Shown here one piece after another: positions 9,518-21,008 of a DNA stretch of 32,809 bases (positions are counted from its first letter, which is position 1; each line of letters begins with the position of its first letter). Position numbers and translations under genes: made by a program. Under the pieces are notes generated by a model that saw only the letters and a list, made by a program, of their open reading frames with translations, had not been told where the DNA came from and made no database searches. The stretch comes from Physocladia obscura (lineage: Eukaryota; Chytridiomycota; Chytridiomycetes; Chytridiales; Chytriomycetaceae), in the NCBI GenBank assembly GCA_027596945.1, contig JADGJH010000083.1, positions 1 to 32,809 of the forward strand. Reading direction: 5' to 3'.

Positions 9518-12500
9518 ATGGCATGTCTATATGAGGGATATTTAGATCCGGGCTGTAACAAAACAATCATCATAGATCCAAACTGGTTTGAAAGTTTTTG
9601 TGAAATTAAAATTAAAATTGGCCTTGCAGATGCTCATCCAATGATTGGAACATGCCAAGGTGTCATTTATTTTAATTTTAATGGAAATATTATCACAATT
9701 ACAGATGCTATCTACGCAAAATCATGCATTCAAACTCTGTTTGCTGATATTGATTTGCTTGCCAGTCACCCAAATTGGGGCTATTCTGTTGATTGTGAAG
9801 GCAAATATGCTACTTTTATTGATAAAAAAAATTGCAATGTGCTATTTCAAGTACGTGCAAACCCGAATGGATTGAAAATTTTAAAATTTAAAATTATTCA
9901 TTGTTTAATTGTAAATTTTGGGAAAAGTCCAATGATAAAATCTGAAATTATTCATCAAAGATTTGGACATCTAAATGCAATTTATTTACGAAAATCAATC
10001 TATTCTGGATCAATTAATTCTGATTTGTTTAATTAATTGAAATTAATGACATTCATCAGTGTGAATGCTTGTACTACTGGGAAATTTAAACGCACAAAAT
10101 TCAGTTCAGAAACTTGTTGGGTTGCCATAAAAGCACACAGCCTGGGTGAAATGTTACATGTCGATATTAATGGAAAATTTAATGTGGGCTTTTATTATAA
10201 CAGCCAGGTTTATAATTATTTTCTACTTGTTGTTTTCTTGTTACTCTCTTTTCAGATTGTTACAGAAGAAATCTCATGCATTACCTGAATTTTTGGTTGT
10301 TGTCATATTAATTGAAGTCACAGCTCAATGTCAGTTGCGACTGGTACAATTGGATAATGGTGAAATCACAACCAGCGCTGTATTTACACAGCATTGTGAT
10401 GCTTGTGGTATAACTGTTGAAACCATTGTGGTTGATTATCTTCAAATAGATGGTGTGGCTGAACGTACTATTGGTCTAGTGAAGAATGTTGCATGTAGTG
10501 TCCATCTTCAGGGCAGCTTTCCAAAAGATCAATGGGGTTATTCAACTATTGCAGCCAATGAATTGCGAAATTTGGAGTCCCCTTTTCAGCGTTACTTCAA
10601 ATGCAAACCTGAAATCCAGCATTTTTGAGTTTTGGATGTGCTGTTTATGTGCCAATCTATAAGAAAGGCAGTAAAGGCAAGTTAACCTCAGATGTAGCTA
10701 CAAAAATATATGTTGGACCTCACTCACCTTCAATTATTTGTTGCATTGATACTCAGGGATTGTTGTCTTATCATCAATTTCTGGACTGTGTATTTCATGA
10801 AATGATGTTTCCATTCTGGGTTTCAGTAGATGCCACTGTTCCACTGACATTTTCTATTGAGTTTTGAGAGGATACTTAATCTATGACTGCAAATGAATAA
10901 TGTGACTTTGTTTCTGACACTGATTTGTCCTTGTCTGAAATGATTAGTCTTCAGCAAAGTTCTGTACCTCTTCCACATGCTACTCCTGTAGTTCAGGGGG
11001 AGGATATTTCTGGCTTGCCATGGACATTTGATCAATCATCTCAAAGTATAAAGTGTTCATCTGGACACAAGAGAGTAAGATTAAATGTTGTGAACAATGA
11101 GCAAATGGAATGATGATGAAGATGAAGATTCATCTTCTGATTATGAAAAAACAGTGTTAAATCTGGGTTATTGTGCAATGATCACTCAGGCAAATTCTTC
11201 AATGCCCATCTTTGAATTTCCAGCCACATTGATTTATTCATTAAATTCAGCAACTGAAATGTCTAAGACCAAAATTGTTGGTCTGGATTGAAATGGGGCA
11301 ATTCCCCTACATCATGCGGATATCTTCAGAACACAAAATGTAAAAGAATGATTTGATGCTGAAGAAACTGAAATTCAAAATTTGGTGAATCATGGTACTT
11401 TGAAGAAATTCTGGAATTAGAAGTGCCAAACAACACATAGATTATTCCAACTATGGAAATCTATGCTGTTAAGAACCACAAGGAGCTGCCACCAAATAAA
11501 GTTGCAAAATTTAAAGCTCAGATAGTTGCTTGTGGCGATTATCAGACTTATGGTCTAAATTTTGTTAATGCTTATTCTCCAGTGATTAAGATGCCAACTT
11601 TAAGATTTTTTATTGCAATGAGCACTTGGTTGGATGTTGGTATCTTTCTGGCAGATGCTGTTGGAGCATACCTGAAAGTTATTCTTGATGTTGATGTCTA
11701 TGTCAATGTTAGGGCAAAAGAGGAACAATTTGGCATTTATTGAAAGGACTTTGTGGCTTAAAGCAAGCTGGGTTGCTATGGTATGATAAATTGTGTGAAA
11801 TCCTGAAACTACTGAAGTATTCAAGATGTTTTGGTGATCCATGTTTGTTTGTAAAATGCTGTGATGGTTTCTGGATACAGATTAGATTTTATCCTAATCT
11901 GCTGCATAGAATCTATAATTGATTCAATTATTGAATCATTGAAAATGCATGTTGACATAACTTTTCAAGGTCAATGCAAATATCATCTTGGACTTGAATT
12001 GAATTATGCATCTGATAAAAGTTATGTATTACTGCATCAAACAAAATATGTTCAACATAGTTTATCTCAATTCAATATGGAAAATTGTAATGGAAATGTG
12101 ACACCAATGGAAGTTGGTGCTGATTTCAAAATGAAACGTGACAATGAAGATTTGCTTGATTTATCCAAACGTGATTACAATTCTTTGATTGGCAGTTTAA
12201 TGTATCCTACTGTCATTTGTCATTTGGATATTGCAGTAAGTGTCAGTTTATGGGCTATAGGGCTTGGTAAACCTACACAATGTCATTAGAATGGTGCAAA
12301 AAGAGTGCTTCGTTAGTTGAAACACACTTATGATTTGGGAAATATTTATTTATGTGCTCCAAATCCTGTACCAAAGCAAATTCATTTTATTGGATTGACT
12401 GATGCTTCTGAACCAGATGGTGAGAGTGGTAAAGCTCAAACTGGTTGAATATTCAAATTTATTTGGAAATCACCAATTTCTTTGCAATCAAATAAGCAAA

Positions 12501-12896
12501 AGTTGGTCACTGCAGATCAAACAGCTGCAGAACATATTTTTTTATGAAGGTTGCCATGAAGCTCCCTTTTTATTGAATCTGTGTGAAGATTTGAAGATTG
12601 ATGTTACAAAACCAGTTGCTATGTTTAGTGAGAATGATGCATTTGTACAATGTGTTTGTGAGAATAAACATACAGAAGGAACAAAATGGTTGCATCGATG
12701 TTATTGGAAAGTTCAAGAATTGTATGCTGAGAAAACAATTGATTGCTCTCACATTGCTGGTACCAAGAACAATTCTGATTTGTTAACTAAGCCTCTTGTA
12801 GCTGCGTTATTTGTTAAACATTGCCAAAATGCCGGTATGCAATACCTTTGTGTTCTACTTTGCAAATGCACTGAAAAAGTCTTGGATCACTGTTGA
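9518..12896 (+). pseudogene. copia pol remnant (protease, integrase, RT, RNase H)
   Basis: Fragments in three frames. At about 9547 LDPGCNKTII resembles the copia protease active site with DSG changed to DPG. The integrase zinc-binding region shows HQRFGHLN (about 9952); the core shows LHVDING (about 10157), DNGEITTSAVF (about 10353) and GVAERTIG (about 10452). Reverse transcriptase is seen at 11453-12289, with KAQIVACGDYQTYGLNF, then KGLCGLKQAGLLWYDKL; a clear YVDD box is not visible. RNase H and the C-terminal region follow at 12390-12896, with KVQELYAEKTIDCSHIAGT and DLLTKP. At least eight stops or frameshifts. The domain order identifies Ty1/copia. Confidence 0.85.
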
Positions 12897-12970
12897 TGCT
12901 GTGATGTCTTTTGGGGTTAGTTATTCATCAAGCAACTTTAATTGAGGTGATAACAACTACATCTTTATTG

Positions 12971-12981
12971 AACAGGGGGAG
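12971..12981 (+). promoter_or_regulatory. Polypurine tract
   Basis: AACAGGGGGAG lies directly before the TG of the 3' LTR, the place where plus-strand DNA synthesis is primed. Confidence 0.85.
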
Positions 12982-13159
12982 TGTTAGAATCATTTTATGT
13001 TCCCTGTGTTATGTGTTCAATAAAGAAAAGATGAGAGATTTAAAAAAGAAAAAATCTTGACAATCACATGCAACCAAGACCCTGAGTTTTCATAAGCTGT
13101 TACTTAGAATTTAGCCATCACAGGCTTAACTCTCCTATGGATAAAACTTACCTATAACA
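12982..13159 (+). repeat. 3' LTR of the copia element
   Basis: 178 bp, TGTTAGAATCA to CTATAACA, with AATAAA at 13019-13024. Pairs with the LTR at 5726-5911. Confidence 0.93.
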
Positions 13160-13164
13160 GATTC
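13160..13164. repeat. Right target-site duplication GATTC
   Basis: Same five bases as 5721-5725. Confidence 0.9.
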
Positions 13165-14321
13165 TATACTAAAAACTAAATTTAGAACCTTTTTTATAGC
13201 ATTTTTTGTATAGTTTCTATTTTCCATTCTGTTCCTGGATTTGAAATTCACCAGTATAAAGTGTTGAGGCACACAATAAATACTATAAATGGACTTTTAT
13301 GTTTTTAATTTGCTATTTTACAATGTAATTTATTTTGCTTACCACCACATAACTCTGGCACAAAATAACACACACTGGCACACTTTTGCCCACTAATGCA
13401 TACAATATAATAATACATTATGGCTCAAGATTCATTTCAGTGCACCCTAGTGCACTTAATGTTAAACTATAAATGATTCAAGCTGTATTGAAAGATGAAT
13501 TCACTCTTTATTGAAAGAAATTGCTCAATTTGCTTAAAAAGTGAAGAACAAAACAGTGCACTTGCCGTTTCCATCATTAAGCAGAAGCTTTTGTATTAAT
13601 ACAAGAAAGTTTTGTATGGGGACAAAAATGCAAGATTTATTTAAAGCTGTTTTTGGAATTTTTGAACAATGAAAATCTAGAATAAAGAAAAGAGAATTCT
13701 TGCTAAAATTCTTTACCATACACAATCATAAACAGAGATTGCATCACTTAAGTTTTTCTCTCAACACATTTTCACTCACAAAGTGTCAATAATATAATGA
13801 ATTCTCATTTTTACTATAATACATTACTTTCATTTATCAAAAAATACAATTCAAATCCCAACACATATAGTGTTGATTGGTCATTGTAAAAGGCACTCTA
13901 CAATGTATGGATTGTGCTTTTGGATGAATGGGACTATGGCGGGAGGTGTCTGCATAAACTATCACTATATTATAATCAACATCTTTATTCACATAAAACA
14001 CTTTTTATTTTCAATTCAATTCATTCAAAGCCTTGTTGTTGATTGCAAGACAAACAAATTTTTCACCATTATCATTTGAAATTGAAGAAATTCCATTTTT
14101 ATTTTGTTCAATTGACAAATTTGTTCAATTGGCAACCATTGATATAATATCATTGAAAATGAATAATTCATAAACACCTTTGGAAAACTGTCATATCATC
14201 CCATTGATGTGATTTTTACCATTTTTCTAAGGGGAAAACACCAAAGCAGTGGTAAATGCACAATTCGACACATACAAAATCTTAAAGAAACATGCTTGTT
14301 GCTTTATTATTCAAAACAACT
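13165..14321. other. Intergenic, AT-rich, no gene seen
   Basis: About 1.16 kb with short ORFs only and no recognisable protein. It holds two small perfect inverted repeats: AGTGCAC/GTGCACT with a 4-nt loop at 13439-13456, and CAACAC/GTGTTG with a 5-nt loop at 13859-13875. Neither is bounded by a visible target duplication. The region may include old transposon debris, but I cannot show it. Confidence 0.5.
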
Positions 14322-15435
14322 TCACATAAAAAATTCAGGCCTCGCTGATTTTTTCTTATATATTTCCAGCTTACTTGCAGTTCGTAATGATCCATTTTGA
14401 TCACGAATAAACATGGGTTGTTTCTATAAACCAAAAATGAAAATAAAAAATATAAACATTTGAGGAAAAACAAAATAATAATAATACTTGCATCAACTTT
14501 ACTGATATCCACAAAATTAAATTTGAATTTGCTTTTGCCTGATTTTTTTTCGTCAAAGGCAGAAGTTGTTTCAGCCAAGCCGTCTTTAGAGAATATCTTT
14601 TCAGCTTTTTTGTCCAGTTTAGCTTGAACATTTGCGTACGGCTCGATTTCAAGTAATTTTGCAGCATCCTTTCAACGAAATTTAAATATTCTGAGTAAGA
14701 AAAATTAAGAAAAAATAAAAAAATAAAAAACCTCAGGTGAAATTGCATCAGCTTCATCAATGAACTGAAAGACAGGCTTCAGACGTTCAGTTGGCATAAT
14801 ACGCACAGGTTCGACAATTCGGTATGTTCCTCCGGCCTTCAACAGTTTCTCCATATGGTAGGTCAGCTGCACTTGAATAGGAACTCCCTAAATTATGGCA
14901 CAAGTAAGTATTTCTCAAATTTTAATTAGAAAGCAGGATTACATAATTTTCCTTTCGTTGTTGCAAGCCCTTGAGTCTGAGGATTGCCTGGACGCGAGCA
15001 ATAGATATTTTGTAGCGCGTGGCGAGATTGAGGGGAGTTTGTACGTTTGGATCAGATATGTGTGTGTCGTAGATTTCCTGCCGGATAGTGTCAGAGAGTG
15101 GCGGAACTGGCTTGAACAGCGGATTGTGTGGGAATGGCTGTTGTTCTTTGGGTTTAAAGGACAAAAGAAGGAGAAGAAGCAGTACATACAGTAGCTCCCC
15201 CACGCCCCAGGAAGCGGGATTCAGACTGGTTGCGGTACTGTTTCCCTTCATTGGCGAGCCATTTTTTTGCTTCTGCTACTGCCTTCAGCCGAGTGAGCCG
15301 TCCGCCTTCAAGCTTAGGAATCGCGATTGAATTTCCCACGTCAGTATTTACTGTAGGTATTGCGGCGGTTGCAAGTGCGCGCTGCAGTACTCCCGCCGTC
15401 AGTGTCGCTGACACTCGCTGTCTCACAACAATCAT
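14322..15435 (-). CDS. bot1: Mitochondrial small-subunit ribosomal protein, Bot1/mS45-like
   Basis: Five exons: 15435-15190, 15137-14943, 14887-14732, 14668-14498 and 14423-14322, giving 289 residues. The N-terminus from the ATG at 15433-15435 (MIVVRQRVSATLTAG...RALATAA) is Arg/Ala/Thr-rich without acidic residues, a typical mitochondrial targeting peptide. The core has PPLSDTIRQEIYDTHISDP followed by YKISIARVQAILRLKGLQ, the signature arrangement of the fungal Bot1p/'eukaryotic mitochondrial regulator' family (yeast Mrps35, mS45). The C-terminus has FVDI...PMFIRDQNGSLRTAS. The role known for the family is assembly or function of the mitochondrial ribosomal small subunit. The exon 4 donor is uncertain: a GTTGAT donor at 14497 keeps frame with exon 5, whereas GTAAAG and GTATTA donors nearby would give early termination. 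Its start lies 59 bp from the end of the next minus-strand gene. Confidence 0.78.
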
Positions 15436-15494
15436 CAATCTTTTTCTTTTCTTTTTTGAGACAGAGCCAATAAACAAACACAGATTCCCCTCTC

Positions 15495-15971
15495 CTAGAA
15501 TCTCTGGCCCAATCCAATACTTGCTGCAAATAAAGCCTTGTTTGTTGCAGAAACAGCAGCTCCGACTCCCGCCACGGCAACCAGTCCGTACGCGGCCAAG
15601 AGTGCATCGACAACTTGCACATCCATATCCGCCAACTCTTGGGCAGTCGCGGGAAACTCTATTGGCACAATTGCAGCACCAACTGGCGGAAACGCGGCAA
15701 TGCGAGTATCGACACGCGTGATGCTCGCGTTGAGGGAGCGTGCGGCTGCCCTGGCTTCGGCCGCAACTGCTTGTTGCTGAATTTGCTGGAGGATCTGCCC
15801 GGCCGTTTGATCCTGGTGATTTGTAATCTGCTGTTGCTGACGTGCAATGTTTGTTAGCTGGAGAGTAATTCCTGCAAGTTCCGAGTACATGTTTGCATTC
15901 ATTAACTCAATTTGCTCGCCGATGGTTACGAGAGCTTGACTCAAAGCTTCGATATTGTTTGTTTGTGCCAT
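15495..15971 (-). CDS. Small Ala/Gln-rich helical protein, unknown
   Basis: Single-exon ORF of 158 residues. I start at the ATG at 15969-15971 (MAQTNNIEAL); the open frame extends two codons further but without an ATG. Residues 1-85 are predominantly helical and Gln/Ala-rich (ALVTIGEQIELMNANMYSEL, then RQQQQ...QILQQIQQQAVAAEARAAA), a probable coiled coil. The second half contains PPVGAAIVPIEFP and a Gly/Ala-rich hydrophobic C-terminus (LVAVAGVGAAVSAT) that could be a membrane-associated segment. G+C is clearly higher than in the flanks, consistent with real coding. I do not recognise a family. Divergent from the STPGR gene at 16129, with 157 bp between starts. Confidence 0.6.
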   Translation of the reverse strand: MAQTNNIEALSQALVTIGEQIELMNANMYSELAGITLQLTNIARQQQQITNHQDQTAGQILQQIQQQAVAAEARAAARSLNASITRVDTRIAAFPPVGAAIVPIEFPATAQELADMDVQVVDALLAAYGLVAVAGVGAAVSATNKALFAASIGLGQRF

Positions 15972-16128
15972 GTTCAATTTTTTTCTGTTTATCTATGATT
16001 TTCCCACTTTCCCTCACCTTTTATACCGTTTTTTTTTTGTTTTTTTTTTGTTGTTGTTCGACGAAAATAATCTTTGTTTCGCCAATCTTGCACATCTTTG
16101 TGAAATCAAAGAAATATACAATTCGATA
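15972..16128. promoter_or_regulatory. Divergent promoter region
   Basis: 157 bp between two divergent starts, with T-rich runs on one strand and no clear TATA box. Inferred from gene arrangement only. Confidence 0.4.
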
Positions 16129-18046
16129 ATGCCAGAAGACTCGCCGCGTACTGCCTCGATCACCTCAAATTCGCCTTCGATCGCTGAAAATACAAAATCC
16201 TCCCACACAAAAGTCTCGAAAACAAAACGGCCTGTTTCAAAACATTCGGAAGATGGACGCCAGCCTCCGCGAAAGAATCTCCAACTTGGCGTCATGGTTC
16301 GTACACCTATGGGCGAATATATTGCACAAAAGGGCGAACCTCAACTTTCGTCTCTTGGTTCGGCTATAATTTATTCCTCCTTCAAATTTAAGAAAAAATA
16401 AAATAATAGCGAACCCAACGCCTGGTCCTCTTACTTATGACCCAAAGCTTCCCCCTTCTGGATTTCAATATTCAATTCTGGGAAAGCATGTCGCAACGAA
16501 AATGGAGGAAACCCCCATTGGCCCTGGACCCAATAAGTACAATGTAAGAAGCACGACGGCTGTTTTCAACGATGCGCCGCATTGGTCTCTTGGAAAAAAA
16601 TTAGGGGAATTTATGAAAGGTAAAAGTAATTCATAAAACAAGGATCAATCTTCATATTGCGACTGTTTCTCATTGTGTTTGGTTACAGTTGAAAACAAAA
16701 ATCCGAGTCCTTTTGCATACGAAAATACAGTAAAAGGATTTGGAAAAGAAGGTCCTCGATATACGATATCAGGATGGTCTGAAGTTCCAACTGACGCAAC
16801 TCCAAGTCCTGACAAGTACAATCCGACGGTATCTAGCATCCCCGTCTCTGGAGCCAACCCGAAATTTTCTTTCGGATTGAAAACAAACTCAGGCAATGGT
16901 GTGTTTTTTAACTTTTATTTTTATTTTTTTTTCACATATGTTTTTTTCTTGATTATATATATGTATAACAAAAGAAATTTCACCCGGCCCGCAAGACTAC
17001 GATGGCCAATTTATCAAATCAAGTGTAGCACCAACAGCACCATCGTACACAATTCGCCCACGCGTTGGCGAACCCGTTTTCACATCTAAAGAGTCATCCC
17101 AAATCCCTGCTGCCAATGAATACAACCCAAAACTTTCCGCCACAGCAAAAGCCGCGAGCTTGAAGGGATGGTACAAAGAGCCAAAAAGCCTCAAAACACC
17201 GGGTCCCGCCAATTATATTATTCCGAATCAGCTGTTTAGCGGGCCGCAGTATAGTTTAACAGGGCGTCCGATTTCTGCAGACGGTGATGACGATGACGAT
17301 GAGTTTGTGGTGGCGGATGTGCCTGGGCCGACTAGTTACGATCCGAGACCGATGTTTGAAGCGAGTCCAAAAAACTCTTTGGGTGGTCGATGGAAACATT
17401 ATCCATGTGAACTAAAAAAAATTGCGGAGAGAAATTTTTTTTGTTAAATTTATTGTTTAATACAGCACGGAATTTGATACCTGGTCCAGGGGCATACGAA
17501 CCAAAAGATCGACAAATTCGTGGAAACGGAGCCCCAAAAGTAACATTGAAAGGGCGTTACGAAACAAAAATTAGTAGGAAAAAAAATTTTGTTTTTAAAA
17601 TTAACATAAAAATAAAAGTTCAAAATTAATAGGCAGCAATCCGGGTCCCGCAGATTACAACACAGCATCCTCGACGGAACGAATAATCACACTCGCTGAA
17701 CTATCAAGACTCGAAAAAAAAGACGTTAAAGTTCCGCGTAAGAAAAAAAACTGAAACATTTACAATAATATCAAATAAAACAGCTCGCATCCGCACTATA
17801 ATTGAAAAATTCCCCGGCCCCGCCGACTACAACCTCAAATCGATAGAAAAAGTGAAACCAAGCGGTCCGAAATATAGTCTCGGGACAAGACTTGTGGCTG
17901 TCAAGGGAGATCAGACGCCTGGACCAAATAGCTATACAGCTTCGAAACCACTTGATGGACCGCGCGTTACTATGAAGAGCCGAAGTAGTCCGTTTGTGTT
18001 AGTTTTTCCAAGTCAGAGAGTCGATACATTGCGGTTGGGGAACTGA
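16129..18046 (+). CDS. STPGR/SHIPPO-repeat protein (ODF3/CIMAP-like), ciliary
   Basis: Seven exons: 16129-16357, 16410-16619, 16689-16898, 16975-17406, 17466-17573, 17633-17737 and 17784-18046, giving 518 residues with every junction in frame. The protein is built of sperm-tail Pro-Gly-rich repeats with the core PGP-x-x-Y: TPGPLTYDP, GPGPNKYN, SPDKYNP, SPGPQDY, TPGPANY, VPGPTSYDP, IPGPGAYEP, NPGPADYN, FPGPADYN and TPGPNSY. Each is followed by a stretch ending in (Y/F)(S/T)(L/I)xG. This family binds along axonemal doublet microtubules (ODF3/CIMAP) and is restricted to organisms with motile cilia. The N-terminal about 60 residues are Ser/Lys-rich and probably disordered. Intron 1 has a GTTCGG donor. 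Which family member this is cannot be said. Confidence 0.9.
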
Positions 18047-18253
18047 ATACTTCGACTTTTACTTCACGACAGAAACAGTAGTAGAAGTATTTAAAAAAAA
18101 AATATATTATCAAAATATAAAAATATATATTTAACCTCGGCGACAACAACACGGGAATCAAAGTACAGAAATCACTCTAATATTTTGACCAAGATACAAT
18201 TGGTAAAACGCAAATACCACAGATTTTTTATTATTAATTAACTCAGAAGATAA

Positions 18254-19044
18254 TCAAATTGGCTTAATCTGGTTTTTTAGAGGAAAAAAAATCGTTAAAT
18301 ATTTGTTAAGCTTGAGAGTTGCATGAAGGAAGTGACGAAAACCTTAAAGTGCAGAGAAATCAACGAAAAGACAAGACATTTGAGATCTTGAATCAGATAA
18401 TAAAATGATTTCAGGCCCTCTGGATCTTTGCTTCCATTGACATCAATCAAGGACCCGATTTTAGAAGTCTGTGCATTTTGCAGGTTAGGCATTATTAATT
18501 GGGCTGCTTTTTACCGTGAAAGAAATATGTTCATCTTGCAAAACTATTTCGAGTTCTTGCCGACCCACTACATCTGGCAATGGCCAATCTGAATCGTCGC
18601 CGCTTTTTTTTTTGGGTGTTAGTGTATCAGAATAGAAACGAAAATCTATTGGCGCAATGTTTCGACAAATATTTACTTCATGACTTCACTTTCGACAATA
18701 ATTCTCTTGAGTTCCTTCATCAGGGCCGGACTGACGTATACTAGCCGAATACAAAAGTGTTTGTGAAAAAATAACAAAACAACTGGAACAGCAGTAGGAG
18801 GCAAATAAAACAATTAAATAGCGAGTGATATGCGGCGGATAATTGGATAGATGGCTGTATACGGACCCTCTTTGCGAATCATGGAGTCGTTTTTGTAGTT
18901 CGAGTTGTTTGCGTAGCGCAGTTTGCCGTCGGGACGAAACTCAAACTCCAAGAATTCGTGTCCGAACTTTCCCATGTGTCCGACATAGTAGCGCACGTAA
19001 AAGTCATCTGTTTGCGCAGTCGAAGTTGCTGCCGTCAGAACCAT
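18254..19044 (-). CDS. MAGOH: MAGOH (mago nashi), exon-junction complex core protein
   Basis: Five exons: 19044-18867, 18740-18677, 18602-18515, 18468-18343 and 18268-18254, giving 156 residues (family about 146-152). The sequence carries the near-invariant mago blocks [42 protein letters not shown]...[33 protein letters not shown] and [20 protein letters not shown], and ends LHFKIKPI. MAGOH pairs with Y14/RBM8A and locks eIF4A3 onto spliced mRNA. The last exon is only 15 nt including the stop and supplies IKPI; without it the reading frame would run into a non-homologous tail. Divergent from PHB1. Conservation makes this one of the surest calls in the window. Confidence 0.95.
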
Positions 19045-19532
19045 TTTGTTTTCAATTTTACTTTGTTCGATATTTTTTTCAGTTTCTTCAATTGCGTTTC
19101 TTTCACTCTTTTTTATTAGGAGTACTTATAGAAGGGTATATTTAAAAAGTACTTTGAATGAATTAATTCCAAAAGCGGTTTGAGCTCTGCGGGGGAAATC
19201 ACTCAAAAGAATATATACTGAAGCAAAAACGAAACTCCGAAAGATATGTATTTAATTTTTGGATATTTGGATAATCAGACGAATGCGGATGCAAATCTTA
19301 ATGGGAGCATCCGTCGCACTCACCTATGCATTTTTAAGCATTACCCGAATATGCGGCAACTGTCATAAACTAAAATTGGTTGGTGCGTCTGAGAATATTC
19401 ATGCGGAAGAATCACTTCAAGCAAATTACTCAAGTGAGTTGCAGATTTCTGGCAGATTCATGTTTGAGGATTTCCTTCCTTTTCATGAATATTTTCATCC
19501 ACGTTCAAAATAAAAAGTTTGAAATTCAAATA
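19045..19532. other. Intergenic between divergent MAGOH and PHB1
   Basis: 488 bp, expected to hold both promoters. A short open stretch (from about 19283 to 19513) has no similarity I recognise and sits where the PHB1 5' leader should be. No TATA box stands out. Confidence 0.45.
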
Positions 19533-20639
19533 ATGGCTCAACTTGTTGATAGATTGGCGCGATGGGCGTTGCCGTTAGGAATCGTCGCATCGGGAATCCA
19601 GTATTCTATGTACAACGGTGAGCACTCGGCGAAGCAATCATAAAGACGAACCAGTACGGACCTAACAACGATATTCGAAATACAATATTACAATAATACC
19701 CGGATTTTGTCCTCTAGTTGAAGGCGGCCAACGCGCAGTTATTTTTGATCGTATTCGAGGTGTCAATCCAGAAACTGTGAGCGTTTGAATTTACTGTGGC
19801 TGAAACAAACCAAATTAAAACAAAGAAAAATATACAAACAAGGTTGGTGAAGGAACGCACTTCCTGCTACCGTGGCTTCAGCGAGCTATTATTTACGATG
19901 TTCGCGTGCGCCCGCGAAATATTTCGACAATGACAGGATCAAAAGATATGCAAATGGTTTCTCTAACACTTCGTGTATTGCACAGACCAGAATATGCGTA
20001 TCTGCCGACTATTTGGAAGACTCTAGGGTAAACAAAAACTAATTCCTGTAATTTATTATTAATACAGGAGTTTCGTTCTTTTCACACAGAATGGATTACG
20101 ACGATAGAGTTCTTCCATCCATTGGAAATGAAGTTTTAAAAGCAATCGTAGCCCAATTCGATGCATCCGAACTTATTACTCAGCGTGAACTCGTTTCCAC
20201 CAGAATTAGAGACGATCTTGTCAAGCGATCCGCTGAATTCAACATTGTTCTTGAAGATGTCTCAATTGTGAGGGTTTTTACTTCAATATTTATGGAAACA
20301 TAAAATCAAATCAAACAATAGACCCATCTCACATTCGGTAAAGAATTTACAACAGCTGTTGAACAGAAACAGATTGCGCAACAGGAGGCAGAACGTGCGC
20401 GCTTTATTGTCGAAAAAGCTGAGCAAGAGAAACTTGCTGCGATTATTCGAGCTGAAGGAGACGCGACTGCAGCTGACTTGATAAGCAAAGCAATCGCGAA
20501 AGCAGGGCAGGGTCTGGTTGATTTGAGAAGAATTGAGGCCAGTAAAGAGATTGCAGTTACTTTGAGTGGAGCAAAGAATGTCACGTATTTGCCGGGAGGC
20601 ACTGGAAATAACTTGCTATTGAATTTGGAAAACAATTAG
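19533..20639 (+). CDS. PHB1: Prohibitin 1
   Basis: Five exons: 19533-19617, 19718-19776, 19843-20027, 20090-20267 and 20322-20639, giving 274 residues (yeast and human PHB1 about 272-287). The N-terminal hydrophobic anchor (about residues 10-28) is followed by [72 protein letters not shown] and [16 protein letters not shown]-terminal coiled-coil run [20 protein letters not shown] and the ending NVTYLPGG follow. The pattern is that of PHB1, which assembles with PHB2 in rings in the mitochondrial inner membrane and chaperones membrane proteins. All splice phases check. Ends 369 bp from the convergent gene at 21009. Confidence 0.95.
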
Positions 20640-21008
20640 TTTGGATCTTTTGAATAAATTCGTGATTTAATTGTGATTGTTTCATCAGGCCTGAAGTTTA
20701 GTGTATCATATTCAGAACAATAAAAAGATCCAGGTCAATTTCTTTTATTTTTTGCAGCACCAGATAATTTGAAAATTATTTTTATTCGAAATGCACGAGC
20801 AAGAAATTGGTTTCACTTGATATTCCAGTGATTCAGCAACTTAAGCATAACTAAAAACATCGTTTGCACAAATATCTTCTTTGCGTTTGAAGATTTCAAC
20901 AGCCTAGTTAAAATATTAAGTATCATTTAAACACCACAAACAGACAGGTCATTGAATTTTATTTGTTCTAACTTTAAGCAATACGTCAACATACTGGACT
21001 TGCGGTTT
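20640..21008. terminator. Convergent 3' region between PHB1 and the RNA-end-processing gene
   Basis: AT-rich, no ORF. Contains AATAAA-type hexamers, including GAATAAAT about 20652 and CAATAAAAAG about 20719 on the plus strand, that could serve PHB1 polyadenylation. Confidence 0.4.

Larger units (their letters stand above)
5726..13159 (+). mobile_element. Decayed Ty1/copia LTR retrotransposon with nested insertion
   Basis: The 7434-bp element is bounded by direct LTRs that start TGTTAGAAT and end ATAACA, with the 5-bp target duplication GATTC on both sides. It has a primer-binding site next to the 5' LTR and a purine tract next to the 3' LTR. The internal order is gag with a zinc knuckle, protease-like, integrase, reverse transcriptase and RNase H; integrase before RT is the Ty1/copia order. 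Frameshifts and stops break every domain, and the LTRs differ at about twenty positions by eye plus several indels, so it is old and inactive. Without the block of about 2.3 kb in the leader it would be near 5.1 kb, the usual size for this superfamily. Confidence 0.93.

Noticed and set aside
13439..13456. AGTGCAC/GTGCACT hairpin as a transposon end or terminator
   Set aside because: A single short palindrome in AT-rich DNA with no partner repeat or target duplication.
14810..14822. GGTTCGACAATTC as a tRNA B box
   Set aside because: It lies inside the Bot1-like coding sequence and no A box or cloverleaf can be formed around it.
15088..15857. Plus-strand ORFs across the Bot1-like and Ala/Gln-rich genes
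   Set aside because: They overlap well-supported minus-strand coding and have no recognisable content.
19259..19513. 84-codon open stretch before PHB1
   Set aside because: No ATG at the start of the open frame, no homology I recognise, and it sits in the PHB1 leader.
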